Shown here in pieces: positions 26,043 through 34,530 of a stretch of DNA of 64,000 nt; within the stretch, counting starts at the first letter, position 1; every line of letters begins with the position of its first letter. The notes below the pieces were generated by a model. That model did not search any database. It worked only from the letters and a program-made list of their open reading frames with translations, and was not told the origin of the DNA. Made by a program: the position numbers and the translations under genes. Source of the stretch: Trebonia sp963767685 (GTDB lineage Bacteria; Actinomycetota; Actinomycetes; Streptosporangiales; Streptosporangiaceae); contig CAVYEZ010000012.1 in the NCBI GenBank assembly GCA_963767685.1, positions 245,074 through 309,073 of the forward strand, given 5' to 3'.

Positions 26043-26053
26043 GCCGGCGGCCG

Positions 26054-26809
26054 TCAGGCCTCCGCGTCGCCGGCCGCCGTGACCGGGGCCTTCGTCACCC
26101 GGGCCTTCGTCACCGGGGCCTTGGCCGGGCGGCGGGACGCGGGCGCCAGGGCGGCCGGCTTCCACGGGCCGTCGGCCATCAGCCGCCGCACGTACTCCAG
26201 CGCGGCGTCGATGACCTTGTTCGCCTGCCGCCGGGTGCTCGCCGTGGCGACCTCCCGGGCGCCCTCGCCGATCAGCGACGTGAGGATGCTCGCGTAGAGC
26301 CGCTCGAACGAGTTCTCCGACAGCTTGAGCAGGGTGTCGTTCTGCACGATCCACTCGCGCCCGCGGCGCCGCCGCATGACCTCGAAGCCGGGCGGGCTGT
26401 CGCCGTTGAAGAACAGCATGACCAGGTCCCGGCGCTCCCAGCTGCCCTCAAGGAAGGCCCGGGCCCCGACGGAGAACAGCTCGAACGGGTCCGTCTCGCC
26501 TGACCGCTTGGCCTGCGCGACCGCGCTGCTCGCCGCCTCCTCCTGCGCCGCCTGGTACTCCTGCCACAGCGCGACGAACAGCTCGCTCTTGCCGCCGAAG
26601 TGGTGGTACAGGCTGCCCACGCTTGACCCGGCCCGCCGCACCACCTCGGCGATGCTGGCGTCGGCGAAGCCCTGCTCGGCGAAGACCTCCCTGGCCGCGT
26701 CGAGCAGCGCGCGCTGCGTCCCCGCGGTGCGGGCCCACTGCCACGAGCCCGCCGCCTTCTCGCGCGGCGGCCGCAGTGCTGGTTCCACGGATTCCCCTTC
26801 CGCCCCCAC
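26054..26809 (-). CDS. TetR-family regulator, candidate controller of the acyl-CoA regulon
   Basis: 251 residues. The HTH (about 30-75) reads LLDAAREVFAEQGFADASIA and VVRRAGSSVGSLYHHFGGKS. The tail (from about 215) is an Ala/Lys/Thr/Pro-rich basic extension (KAPVTKARVTKAPVT) whose repeats match the GTCACCCGGGCC-like units at 26090-26120. It converges on R2lox with an 11-base gap. A 17-bp palindrome of the same type as those before the MFS and acyl-CoA operons lies 30 bases before its GTG start, which suggests autorepression and control of the whole locus. Confidence 0.88.
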   Translation of the reverse strand: MGAEGESVEPALRPPREKAAGSWQWARTAGTQRALLDAAREVFAEQGFADASIAEVVRRAGSSVGSLYHHFGGKSELFVALWQEYQAAQEEAASSAVAQAKRSGETDPFELFSVGARAFLEGSWERRDLVMLFFNGDSPPGFEVMRRRRGREWIVQNDTLLKLSENSFERLYASILTSLIGEGAREVATASTRRQANKVIDAALEYVRRLMADGPWKPAALAPASRRPAKAPVTKARVTKAPVTAAGDAEA

Positions 26810-26839
26810 GGGCCGCTCCGCTCGGGCGGCGGCGGCATT

Positions 26840-26856
26840 TCAGAACTAGATTCTAA
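26840..26856 (-). promoter_or_regulatory. Regulon operator, TetR site
   Basis: TCAGAACTAGATTCTAA fits NTAGAA-N5-TTCTAN with arms matching 5 of 6. It lies 30 bases before the TetR start; a second half-like TCTA follows at 26860. Confidence 0.6.
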
Positions 26857-26964
26857 GAGTCTATACGGTTGGGGCCGTTGGCCCGGGGCGGGCGGGCTTG
26901 CCGGAAGTTGCCCGTGGCTACATCCATGGTTCCTTCATTCGCGGGTACGAGCGACCAACGGGAG

Positions 26965-26998
26965 GCGAGGGCGGCCGCGTCATTGCGGCCGCCCTCGC
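26965..26998 (-). terminator. 14-bp hairpin after the MFS gene
   Basis: Arms GCGAGGGCGGCCGC and GCGGCCGCCCTCGC are perfectly complementary with a 6-base loop. It begins 14 bases past the MFS stop. Confidence 0.85.
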
Positions 26999-27012
26999 TG
27001 CTGCGGGCCCGG

Positions 27013-28461
27013 CTAGCTCCCGAGGGCGGGCTCGCCGGTCTTCAGGCGGCGGAGTTCCTCGGCGACGCGCGCCTGGTGGGCCTGGTAGTCGGCGCGGGCG
27101 GTCGACGGCCGCCACGGCCCGTGCATAGTGAAGATGAAGGGCACGAATACCACGACGCAGCCGATGCAGATGTAGAACCAGGTCTTCCAGCCGGAGGCGG
27201 TCTCCAGGGGGCTGCCGACGATGTGCGGGATGATCAGGCCGAACGGGACGCCGACGAGCCGGGTGGCGAAGCCGTACAGCGAGCTGCCGGTGGCGATCAG
27301 GCCGGGGTTGTAGGACTCGAGGGTCTCGGTGAAGGACGCGAACCACGGGCCGTAGCAGCAGGCCAGGGAGGTCGACAGCAGGCTGAGGATCAGCGACATG
27401 CTGGTGAAGCTGACGCCGTGCTTGGCGTTCAGCAGCAGCACGATCGCGATGATGGTGCCGATCGAGCCGACGATCATGAACGGCTTGCGGACCATGATCT
27501 TGTCCGACCAGAACCCGAACACCAGCAGCGCGACGATGTTGACGCCCCAGTAGATCTCCTGGATCCCGTTGAAAGCCGACAGGGAGAAGCCGAGGAACTC
27601 GGGCAGGTAGAAGACGAAGTAGGCGATCGCGGTGAAGTAGATGACCAGGAACAGGTTGATCGCGATGGGGCTGAGGACCGTGTTGACGTGCAGCATCTGC
27701 CGCCACCGGTTCTTCGTCATCGCCGCCAGGTCCAGGCCCTCGGCCTTGGCCTCGACCAGGGCCCGCTCGGTCAGCGCGGCCATCCGCTGGCTGCGCACCC
27801 CCGGCGACAGCTCCCGTAGGAAGATCAGGCAGATCACGAACATGACGATCGCCGCGTAACCGGAGAACCGGTACAGCTGCTGCCAGTTCGCGAACGTGAC
27901 TCCCACCGCGGGCAGGTAGGCCTGGGCGACCGCGGACAGCACGAAGTAGCCCGCCACCGGGCCGAGGGTCCAGAAGCCCATCGCCAGGCCGCGCTGCATC
28001 TGCGGGGAGAAGTCCCGCACGAGCGCGGGGGTGCCGACGAAGATCGCCCCGTCGGCGAAGTACAGGATGCAGGTGAAGACGGAGAACCAGGTCTTGCTGG
28101 GCGCGTCCGGCACCGCCCACGCCGCGAACACCGCGTTGATGAGCAGGCCGACCACCACCATGTTGGCCCGGCCCCACTTGTCGCCGAAGCTGGTGACGTA
28201 CGCAGCTACCCCGCCGCAGATCCCGGCCACCACGAGCAGGTCGGCGTAGTAGTTCAGCGTCATCCCGAAGTGCACGAACATCACCGGGGTGGCCGCCGTG
28301 CCCGCCGCCACCGTCCAGGTGAAGATGATGTTCGCCAGCACCACGATCGCCAGCAGGAAGATCCGGTAACCGCCCGTCGGATAGCCCACCAGCTCGCGCC
28401 GCCACAGCCGTATTTCGAATCCGGTGGTTTGCCGGGTCGCCGGAATTGATTTGGTACTCAT
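27013..28461 (-). CDS. Major facilitator superfamily transporter
   Basis: 482 residues from ATG 28461 (AGGAGGAAG site), with about 12 membrane helices. The loop 2-3 region reads TSFGDKWGRANMVVVG, a variant of the MFS motif GxxxDRxGRR. A long central loop after helix 6 contains SPGVRSQRMAALTERALVEA. It resembles sugar-acid or aromatic-acid type carriers, but the substrate is not readable. It faces the acyl-CoA locus on the same strand and carries a regulon operator upstream, so it is the likely substrate importer. Confidence 0.88.
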   Translation of the reverse strand: MSTKSIPATRQTTGFEIRLWRRELVGYPTGGYRIFLLAIVVLANIIFTWTVAAGTAATPVMFVHFGMTLNYYADLLVVAGICGGVAAYVTSFGDKWGRANMVVVGLLINAVFAAWAVPDAPSKTWFSVFTCILYFADGAIFVGTPALVRDFSPQMQRGLAMGFWTLGPVAGYFVLSAVAQAYLPAVGVTFANWQQLYRFSGYAAIVMFVICLIFLRELSPGVRSQRMAALTERALVEAKAEGLDLAAMTKNRWRQMLHVNTVLSPIAINLFLVIYFTAIAYFVFYLPEFLGFSLSAFNGIQEIYWGVNIVALLVFGFWSDKIMVRKPFMIVGSIGTIIAIVLLLNAKHGVSFTSMSLILSLLSTSLACCYGPWFASFTETLESYNPGLIATGSSLYGFATRLVGVPFGLIIPHIVGSPLETASGWKTWFYICIGCVVVFVPFIFTMHGPWRPSTARADYQAHQARVAEELRRLKTGEPALGS

Positions 28462-28573
28462 TGGCTTCCTCCTCGCGCGCCAGTGCGCGTCGGTGTACTT
28501 CGCCTGCTTGACGACGTCGCGGGGCCCGGCAGGCCCGGCGGTACCGCGGCCGCTGCCACGGTAGAAAACAAAT

Positions 28574-28590
28574 CTAGAATTAGATACTAG
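28574..28590 (-). promoter_or_regulatory. Regulon operator before the MFS gene
   Basis: CTAGAATTAGATACTAG, arms 5 of 6, is followed by GATC. GATACTAGGATC is identical to the 3' half of the site at 40093. It lies about 110 bases from the MFS start in the otherwise gene-free spacer 28462-28792. Confidence 0.6.
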
Positions 28591-28792
28591 GATCGTGATC
28601 TCCGTAAGAGAGCATGTCAAGCCCTCAAACGGGATTAATTGACCAGCCAATAAGGGCGTGGAAATGACCGCCCACGGCGCCGAGCGGGGGCGGAGTCACG
28701 GGGCCGGGCCGGCGAAGCCACGCACCCGTTCGGAGGAAAGGATCTCCTGATCTCCTGACAACCGGTGGTGGCTTCGCGGGGCGGGAGCCGGT

Positions 28793-31015
28793 TTAGGGCT
28801 GGCGCCAGGTGATTAGCGCGTCGAGGGCCTCGACCTGGGAGCCGCGGACGAGCAGCGGGTTGATCTCCAGGGCCTCGAGGCGGCGGCCGAGCCGCTGGGC
28901 GAGTTCGGCGACCGCGGTGATGGTGTCGGCGACGGCGTCGAGGTCGGCCTTCTCGGTGCCGCGGGGGCCGTCGAGCAGCCGGGCGCCGCGCAGCGACTTC
29001 AGCGCCTGCAGGACCTGGTCGCGGCCGGCGGGGAGCACGATGAGAGCGGTGTCGGCCAGGATCTCGACCCAGACGCCGCCCAGGCCGACGGCGAGAACCT
29101 GGCCCCAGGCGGGGTCGGTAACCACGCCGACGAGCAGCTCGGTGCCGCTCGTGCGCTGCGGCTGGACGAGCGCGCCGTGCACGGCCGCGCCGGCCGCGCG
29201 GCCCGCCGCGGTCACGTCGGCGTAGGCAGCGCGGACCTGCTCCGCGCTCGTGAGCCCGACTCTGACCCCGCCGATGTCGCTCTTGTGCTCGATGCCGTCG
29301 GCGGCCAGCTTGACCACCACCGGGAAGCCCGTCGCGGCGGCGGTGGCCGCGGCCTGCTCCGGGCTGGTGACCAGCGCGCCCGGCACGACCGGGATGCCGT
29401 GCGCGGCCAGGAACCTGGCCGCGCGGTGCTCCGACCACGCGGCGCCGGTGTCTTCCGGCAGGGCCAGCTCCGGCCGCTGCCCCGGCTGCGGCGCGGCCGC
29501 CTGCTGGACGGCAGCCGTGTGTTTGGCGGCGCTGTGTTTGGCGGCCCGGTACGCCTGGGACCACCGGACGGCGTGCCCGAGGGCGGTCATGCCGTGGTGG
29601 ATGCCGCCGAGGACGCCCGGGTAGCCGGTCTCGCCGGCGACGTCCCGGCCGAACGGGGTGATGTCGGTCAGCGTGTTGCCCATCACGATCACCGGCTTGG
29701 CGGTGTGCCGCAGCACCTCGCTGCTCTGCCGGAACATCTCGACGACCGGGGCCGGGTCGGGCGGCGCGCTGCGGGGCAGGTCGGAGACCAGCACCAGCGC
29801 GTCCAGGCCGGGGTCGTCCTGCACCGCGGCCAGCGCGTTGCGCATCAGGTCCCGGTTGATGAGGATGTAGCCGGTCACGTCCACCGGGTTGTGCACCGGG
29901 GCGAAGTCCGGCACCACCCGCCGCAGCCGCTCCACCGTCCCGGGGGCGAACTCGGGGATCTCGATGCCCTCGTCCTCGGCCCGGTCGGCGATGATCTCGC
30001 TCGCCCCGCCGGAGGCGGTGACGAACCCGAACCGCCCGCCCGGCAGCGGCCCCCCGTGGTTAGATAGCACGTCCGCCAGCAGGCCCGCGGTGATGATCAG
30101 GTCCTCCAGCGAGCCGACCCGGATCACCCCGTTCTGCCGGAACACCGCCTCGACGACCGCGTCGTCGCCGACCAGCGACCCGGTGTGGGCCCGCGCGACC
30201 CGGGCGCCCGCCTGGCTGCGGCCGACCTTGACCGCCACGACCGGCTTGCCCTTGGCGAGGGCCTCCCTGGCCAGCGCCAGGAACTCCGCCGGGCGCCGCA
30301 CCGACTCGATGAACAGCGCGATCACCCGGGTGGCGTCGTCGTCGATCAGGTACCGCATGACGTCGGTCATCGACACCATCGACTCGTTGCCCATCGACAC
30401 CAGCAGGCTGACCCCGACGTTGCGGGACTGCGCGAACGTCAGCACCGAGCTGGCCAGCGCGCCGCTCTGCAGGACCACGCCGACCGGGCCGCGGAGCAGC
30501 GGCTTGTCGATCGGCAGGCCGTAGGGGGTGATGCCGGCCGCCGCGTTGATGTAGCCGTTGCCGTTCGGGCCGAGGACCGTCAGTCCCCGGCGCCGCGCCA
30601 GGTCCACCACTTGCCGCTCAAGCTCCGCCCCGTCCTCCCCCACCTCGGCGAACCCGGAGGTCAGCAGGACTGCCGACGGGATGCCGGCGTCGGCTACCTC
30701 GGCCAGCACGCTGAGCACGGCTGAGGTCGGGACCATGACGAACGCGAGGTCAACCGGGCCGGGCAGGTCCGCGACGCGCGCGTAGCTCGGCTGGCCGTGC
30801 ACCGGGACGCCGCGCGGGTTCACCAGGTAGACCGGCCCGGCGAAGCCGTGCAGCTGCAGGTTGCCGAAGATGCTCCACGACCATCTCGACTTGTCGGTGG
30901 CCCCGATCAGGGCGACCGACCGGGGGTTGAACAGCTGCCTGACCTGCCCGGGGGTGCTGCCGGGGGCCGGTGCCTGACCTGGGGCGGGCCCCGGGGCGGG
31001 CCCCGCGTCAGTCAC
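28793..31015 (-). CDS. Fused NDP-forming acyl-CoA synthetase, first copy
   Basis: 740 residues: an N-terminal CoA-binding Rossmann domain (about 25-160; FNPRSVALIGATDKSRWSWS, LTVLGPNGNGYINA), ligase domains with the phospho-histidine motif ARAHTGSLVGDDAVVEAVFR, and a C-terminal ATP-grasp domain (about 510-740; GFPVVVKLAADGIEHKSDIG, LEINPLLV). By family, it makes acyl-CoA from acid, CoA and ATP through a phosphohistidine, releasing ADP. It ends the operon MaoC-phosphatase-ACAD-synthetase; its GTG start overlaps the ACAD stop by 8 bases. Confidence 0.88.
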   Translation of the reverse strand: MTDAGPAPGPAPGQAPAPGSTPGQVRQLFNPRSVALIGATDKSRWSWSIFGNLQLHGFAGPVYLVNPRGVPVHGQPSYARVADLPGPVDLAFVMVPTSAVLSVLAEVADAGIPSAVLLTSGFAEVGEDGAELERQVVDLARRRGLTVLGPNGNGYINAAAGITPYGLPIDKPLLRGPVGVVLQSGALASSVLTFAQSRNVGVSLLVSMGNESMVSMTDVMRYLIDDDATRVIALFIESVRRPAEFLALAREALAKGKPVVAVKVGRSQAGARVARAHTGSLVGDDAVVEAVFRQNGVIRVGSLEDLIITAGLLADVLSNHGGPLPGGRFGFVTASGGASEIIADRAEDEGIEIPEFAPGTVERLRRVVPDFAPVHNPVDVTGYILINRDLMRNALAAVQDDPGLDALVLVSDLPRSAPPDPAPVVEMFRQSSEVLRHTAKPVIVMGNTLTDITPFGRDVAGETGYPGVLGGIHHGMTALGHAVRWSQAYRAAKHSAAKHTAAVQQAAAPQPGQRPELALPEDTGAAWSEHRAARFLAAHGIPVVPGALVTSPEQAAATAAATGFPVVVKLAADGIEHKSDIGGVRVGLTSAEQVRAAYADVTAAGRAAGAAVHGALVQPQRTSGTELLVGVVTDPAWGQVLAVGLGGVWVEILADTALIVLPAGRDQVLQALKSLRGARLLDGPRGTEKADLDAVADTITAVAELAQRLGRRLEALEINPLLVRGSQVEALDALITWRQP

Positions 31016-32180
31016 CGATCTGACCCAGCTTGACGTGGCCCTTGAGCAGGTTCCGCGCGATCGTTCGGCGCTGGATCTCGTCGGTGCCCTCGAAGATCCG
31101 CAGCAGGCGGAGCTCGCGGTACCACCGCTCGATCGGCAGTTCCTTCGTGTAGCCCATCCCGCCGTGGATCTGCAGCACGCGGTCGACGACCTGGTTGGCC
31201 ATGATCGCGCCGGACAGCTTGGCGATGGAGGCGGCGTGCCGGTTGTCGATGCCGTTCTGCAGCTGCCAGGCGGCGTGCAGGGTCAGCCACTTGACCGACT
31301 CGATCTCGACGTGCGAGTCGGCGATCTGCCACTGGATCGCCTGGTAGTCGGCGATCGGGTGGCCCATGGACACCCGGTTCTTGGCGTGCTCGATCGCCAT
31401 GCCGAGCAGCCGCTCCGCGGAGCCGATCGCCCCGGCGGGGATCATGTAGCGCCCGTTGCCGATCCACTGCATGGCGAGGTTGAAGCCGTGGCCGAGCTCA
31501 CCGAGGATGTTCCGCTCCGGCACCCGGACGTCCTCGAACACCAGGGAGGCGGGGCCCCACTCGCCCATCGTGGGGATCGGGTCGGACTTCCAGCCCATGT
31601 CGCGGTCGACGAGGAAGCAGGTCACCCCGCCGTCGGCGCCCTTCTCGGGGTCGGTGACGGCGAAGACCATGACGAAGTCGGCCTCGTTGCCGTTGGTGAT
31701 GAAGGTCTTCTCACCGGTGATCACCCAGTCGCCGCCGTCCTTGACGGCCCTGGTCCGGATGTTGCGGGCATCCGAGCCCGCCCCCGGCTCGGTGATCGCG
31801 AAGCAGCTGCGGCGCTCCCCGTTGATCGTGGGGATGAGGTACTCCTGCTTCTGCTCCGCGGTGCCCGCGTAGAGGATGTTGTCGGCGGAGCCGCCGAACC
31901 GGAACGGGACGAAGGTGCGTCCGGTCTCCATCGCGACGATCGCGGACATGACCGGGCCGAGGGCGATGCCGCCGTACTCCTCCGGCGTGTTGATCCCCCA
32001 CCAGCCGCCCGCCTTGGCCTTGAGCTGCAACTCCGCCAGCTGCCCGGGCTCTAGCGGCGGGAGGCCCTGCCGCTCGTTGCGCAGGACCTGCGGCTCGAGC
32101 GGCATGACCTGCTGCTGGATGAACTGGCGGATCGTGTCGCGGACGGCCCGCTCCTCCTCGGACAGCGAGAAGTCGATCAT
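31008..32180 (-). CDS. Acyl-CoA dehydrogenase (canonical active site)
   Basis: 390 residues with all three ACAD domains. Seen are CFAITEPGAGSDARNIRTRA, KTFITNGNEADFVMVFAV, and the C-terminal GMGYTKELPIERWYRELRLL plus RIFEGTDEIQRRTIARNLL. The Glu in FEGTDE is where many family members carry the catalytic base. It oxidises an acyl-CoA to the 2-enoyl-CoA using FAD. The start overlaps the phosphatase stop (ATGA) and the end overlaps the synthetase start, so it is part of a tightly coupled operon. Confidence 0.92.
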   Translation of the reverse strand: MIDFSLSEEERAVRDTIRQFIQQQVMPLEPQVLRNERQGLPPLEPGQLAELQLKAKAGGWWGINTPEEYGGIALGPVMSAIVAMETGRTFVPFRFGGSADNILYAGTAEQKQEYLIPTINGERRSCFAITEPGAGSDARNIRTRAVKDGGDWVITGEKTFITNGNEADFVMVFAVTDPEKGADGGVTCFLVDRDMGWKSDPIPTMGEWGPASLVFEDVRVPERNILGELGHGFNLAMQWIGNGRYMIPAGAIGSAERLLGMAIEHAKNRVSMGHPIADYQAIQWQIADSHVEIESVKWLTLHAAWQLQNGIDNRHAASIAKLSGAIMANQVVDRVLQIHGGMGYTKELPIERWYRELRLLRIFEGTDEIQRRTIARNLLKGHVKLGQIGD

Positions 32181-32650
32181 GAATGATTCCTTTCCTCTGC
32201 GGTGCCCCCGTGTTCTGGGGTACTTGCGCGAGCCACGAGGCGCTCAAGCGACCTCCTCAGCTCGAGGGCCGGCATGGCCTGCGGCCGTGCCTTCCTGACC
32301 GTGCTGGTCGCGCTTTCCAGGGTCGCGCCGCCGAGCAGCAGGTAGGCGATGGCGACGGCCGACGTGCGGGAAATGCCGGCCTGGCAGTAGACGCCGACCC
32401 GGGTGCCCGCCCTGGCGAGCGCGGCGACGTGCGCGGCGGCCTGCGCGATCAGCTCGTCCTGGCCCGGTTCCAGGTCGATGATCGGGAAGTGGTCGATGGG
32501 GACCGGCAGCCGTGGCGGCGTGGTCTCGCCGCGCAGGTCAACGAGCCGCTCGGCGCCGGCCGCGACCATGGCCATGGCCAGGCCGGCGTCGCCGAGCAGC
32601 ACGTACTCGTCGAGCAGGCTGACGCCCACGACCTGGTACTCCGCGGTCAT
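32177..32650 (-). CDS. Dual-specificity-type cysteine phosphatase
   Basis: 157 residues with the P-loop VYCQAGISRTSAVAIAYLL (Cys-x5-Arg), a general-acid-type loop (IIDLEPGQDELIAQ) and a DSP-like fold. It dephosphorylates proteins or small molecules. It starts at ATG 32650, coupled by ATGA to the MaoC stop, and its own stop overlaps the ACAD start. A phosphatase locked by two overlaps inside a fatty-acid operon is unusual; the natural substrate is unknown. Confidence 0.85.
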   Translation of the reverse strand: MTAEYQVVGVSLLDEYVLLGDAGLAMAMVAAGAERLVDLRGETTPPRLPVPIDHFPIIDLEPGQDELIAQAAAHVAALARAGTRVGVYCQAGISRTSAVAIAYLLLGGATLESATSTVRKARPQAMPALELRRSLERLVARASTPEHGGTAEERNHS

Positions 32651-33528
32651 GCGGCGGGCGCCGGGCGGAACTGCACGCGGCCCCGGTCGATCACCACCGT
32701 CCCGTCTTTCCTGGTCGTCTGGAACAGCGCGGTCTCGCCGTCTTCGGCTCGCCAGATCGACACGGTTAGCGGCTCGCCGGGCAGCACCGGGCGGCTGAAC
32801 CGGCCGCCCATCGAGCGGAACCGGGCGGGATCGCCGTCGCAGAGCACGCGCAGCAGGGCCCGGCCGGTGACCCCGTAGGTGCACAGGCCGTGCAGGATCG
32901 GCTGGCTGAAGCCGCCCCGGGCGGCGAACTTCGGGTCCACGTGCAGCGGGTTCCGGTCACCGGACAGCCGGTAGATCAGCGCCTGCTCGGGCCTGGTCTC
33001 CCGCACGACCTGGTGGTCGGGGGCCCGGTCGGGCAGCTCCCACGGCTGGTCCGCCCCCGACTGATCGGCACTGCGCGGGCCGCCGAAGCCGCCCTCGCCG
33101 CGGATGAAGGTGCCGCCGCGCGACGTCACCAGGGTCTCCCCGGTGGCGACGTCGACGGCCACGTTCTCAGTCACCACCAGCGCCCCGGACCTCTTGTCGT
33201 AAATGCCGGTGACGGTCGCGGTGGTGCTGACCGTGCCGGAAACCGGGAGCGGGCGGTGCAGCTCGAAGTACTGCTCGGCGTGCACCAGCATGGCCCGGTC
33301 GAAGTCGCCGAGGCTCCGCCCGGTCCTGGCCTGCGCTAGCAGTACGGCGTAGGTGGGCAGCACCTGCTGCTCGATGCCCTGGCTGTTCTCCGTGGTGAAC
33401 TCAAGCTCCTGGAGCGGGTCGCCAAGGCCGGCCCCGACGCCGACCGCGTAGAGCAGGGCGTCCTTGCTGTCCCACGACCTCAGCTGAGGTTCGCTCGGCA
33501 CTCCCACCAGGCTGTGGTCGAGCCCCAT
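32647..33528 (-). CDS. MaoC-type (R)-enoyl-CoA hydratase 2
   Basis: 293 residues forming a double hot-dog. The hydratase-2 signature YRLSGDRNPLHVDPKFA (residues ~190-206) supplies the catalytic Asp/His, and FSQPILHGLCTYG follows. It hydrates 2-enoyl-CoA to (R)-3-hydroxyacyl-CoA. ATG 33528 has GGAGG directly upstream; a GTG two codons earlier is less likely. It is the first gene of the leftward operon and carries an operator 27 bases upstream. Homologues act in peroxisome-like beta-oxidation of branched or steroid side chains. Confidence 0.92.
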   Translation of the reverse strand: MGLDHSLVGVPSEPQLRSWDSKDALLYAVGVGAGLGDPLQELEFTTENSQGIEQQVLPTYAVLLAQARTGRSLGDFDRAMLVHAEQYFELHRPLPVSGTVSTTATVTGIYDKRSGALVVTENVAVDVATGETLVTSRGGTFIRGEGGFGGPRSADQSGADQPWELPDRAPDHQVVRETRPEQALIYRLSGDRNPLHVDPKFAARGGFSQPILHGLCTYGVTGRALLRVLCDGDPARFRSMGGRFSRPVLPGEPLTVSIWRAEDGETALFQTTRKDGTVVIDRGRVQFRPAPAA

Positions 33529-33555
33529 GGCCACCTCCGTCAGACGTGTGCTCAG

Positions 33556-33572
33556 ATAGAATCATGTTCTAG
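33556..33572 (-). promoter_or_regulatory. Regulon operator before the MaoC operon
   Basis: ATAGAATCATGTTCTAG, arms 5 of 6, 27 bases from the MaoC start, within the 192-base divergent promoter region. Confidence 0.65.
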
Positions 33573-33652
33573 AAAGTATTGTCAGTACCCCGGCCAGGCC
33601 TGTCAACCCTGGCCGGCGGCGCTTGACACGGGCCCGGCCAGCGCCGACGATA

Positions 33653-33669
33653 CTAGAACAGTCTTCTAG
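33653..33669 (+). promoter_or_regulatory. Regulon operator before the SDR-PHP operon, best match
   Basis: CTAGAACAGTCTTCTAG is a perfect 6+6 palindrome with a 5-base spacer, 51 bases before the SDR start. The overlapping upstream bases GATACTAG repeat a half-site seen at 28583 and 40102. Confidence 0.7.
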
Positions 33670-33720
33670 GATTAACGTCCGCTTAGGGCGGGCCGGACGC
33701 GGCCGCGAGGGAGAGCGCAC

Positions 33721-34530
33721 ATGGGTGTCTTGGATGGCCGGGTCGCTATCGTGACGGGCGCGAGCCGCGGTATCGGGGCGGAGATCGCCCGCCGCTTCGG
33801 CCAGGCCGGCGCGGCCGTCGCGGTGGCGGCGCGGACGACGGAGGCAGGGATGTCACCGCTGCCGGGGACGATCGGCGAGACCGGGCAGCAGATCCGCGCC
33901 GCGGGCGGTACCGCGGTGGCGATCCCCACCGACCTGTCCAGGCCGGAGGACCGGGAGCGGCTGGTGGCCGAGGCCACCGCGCAGCTCGGGCCGCCCGACA
34001 TCCTGGTCAGCAACGCGGCCGTCACCTACTTCACCCCGGTGCTCGACTTCACGCCGCGCCGCTACCAGCTGATGTTCGAGGTGCAGGTCGAGGCGCCGTT
34101 CCACCTGGCCCGGCTCGTCGCCCCCGGCATGCGGCAGGCCGGCCGGGGCTGGATCCTGAACATCTCTTCCGGCGCGGCCAGGCACCCGGCCTTCCCGCCG
34201 GGCCCGCGGGCCGGGCGGGGCGGAACCGTCTACGGCATGTGCAAGGCGGCCGTCGAGCGCTTCTCCACCGGCCTCGCGGCCGAACTCTACGACGACAACA
34301 TCGCGGTGAACGCGCTGTCGCCGAACCGGGTCGTCCCCACGCCGGGCACGATCTTCCACCACCTGACCACGGAGGACAGCCCCGACGCGGAGCCGCCGGC
34401 GGTGATGGCGGAGGCCGCGCTCCTACTGTGCAGCGGCGAGCCGAAGTCGCTGACCGGGCGGATCACCTACTCGCAGGACCTGCTGAACGAGCTGCGCGGC
34501 GCCGCGGGCGCCGCGCCCTCCGCTCGGTGA
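33721..34530 (+). CDS. Short-chain dehydrogenase/reductase
   Basis: 269 residues. The Rossmann motif is TGASRGIG (residues ~12-19), with NAA (SNAAVTYF), the active-site Ser in NISSGAA and Tyr-x3-Lys in VYGMCKAAVE. It oxidises or reduces a hydroxyl/keto group with NAD(P). An insert around PPGPRAGRGGT between Ser and Tyr is longer than usual. It likely acts on a hydroxyacyl-CoA or the ring substrate of the locus. Its stop overlaps the PHP gene start (GTGA). Confidence 0.9.
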   Translation: MGVLDGRVAIVTGASRGIGAEIARRFGQAGAAVAVAARTTEAGMSPLPGTIGETGQQIRAAGGTAVAIPTDLSRPEDRERLVAEATAQLGPPDILVSNAAVTYFTPVLDFTPRRYQLMFEVQVEAPFHLARLVAPGMRQAGRGWILNISSGAARHPAFPPGPRAGRGGTVYGMCKAAVERFSTGLAAELYDDNIAVNALSPNRVVPTPGTIFHHLTTEDSPDAEPPAVMAEAALLLCSGEPKSLTGRITYSQDLLNELRGAAGAAPSAR

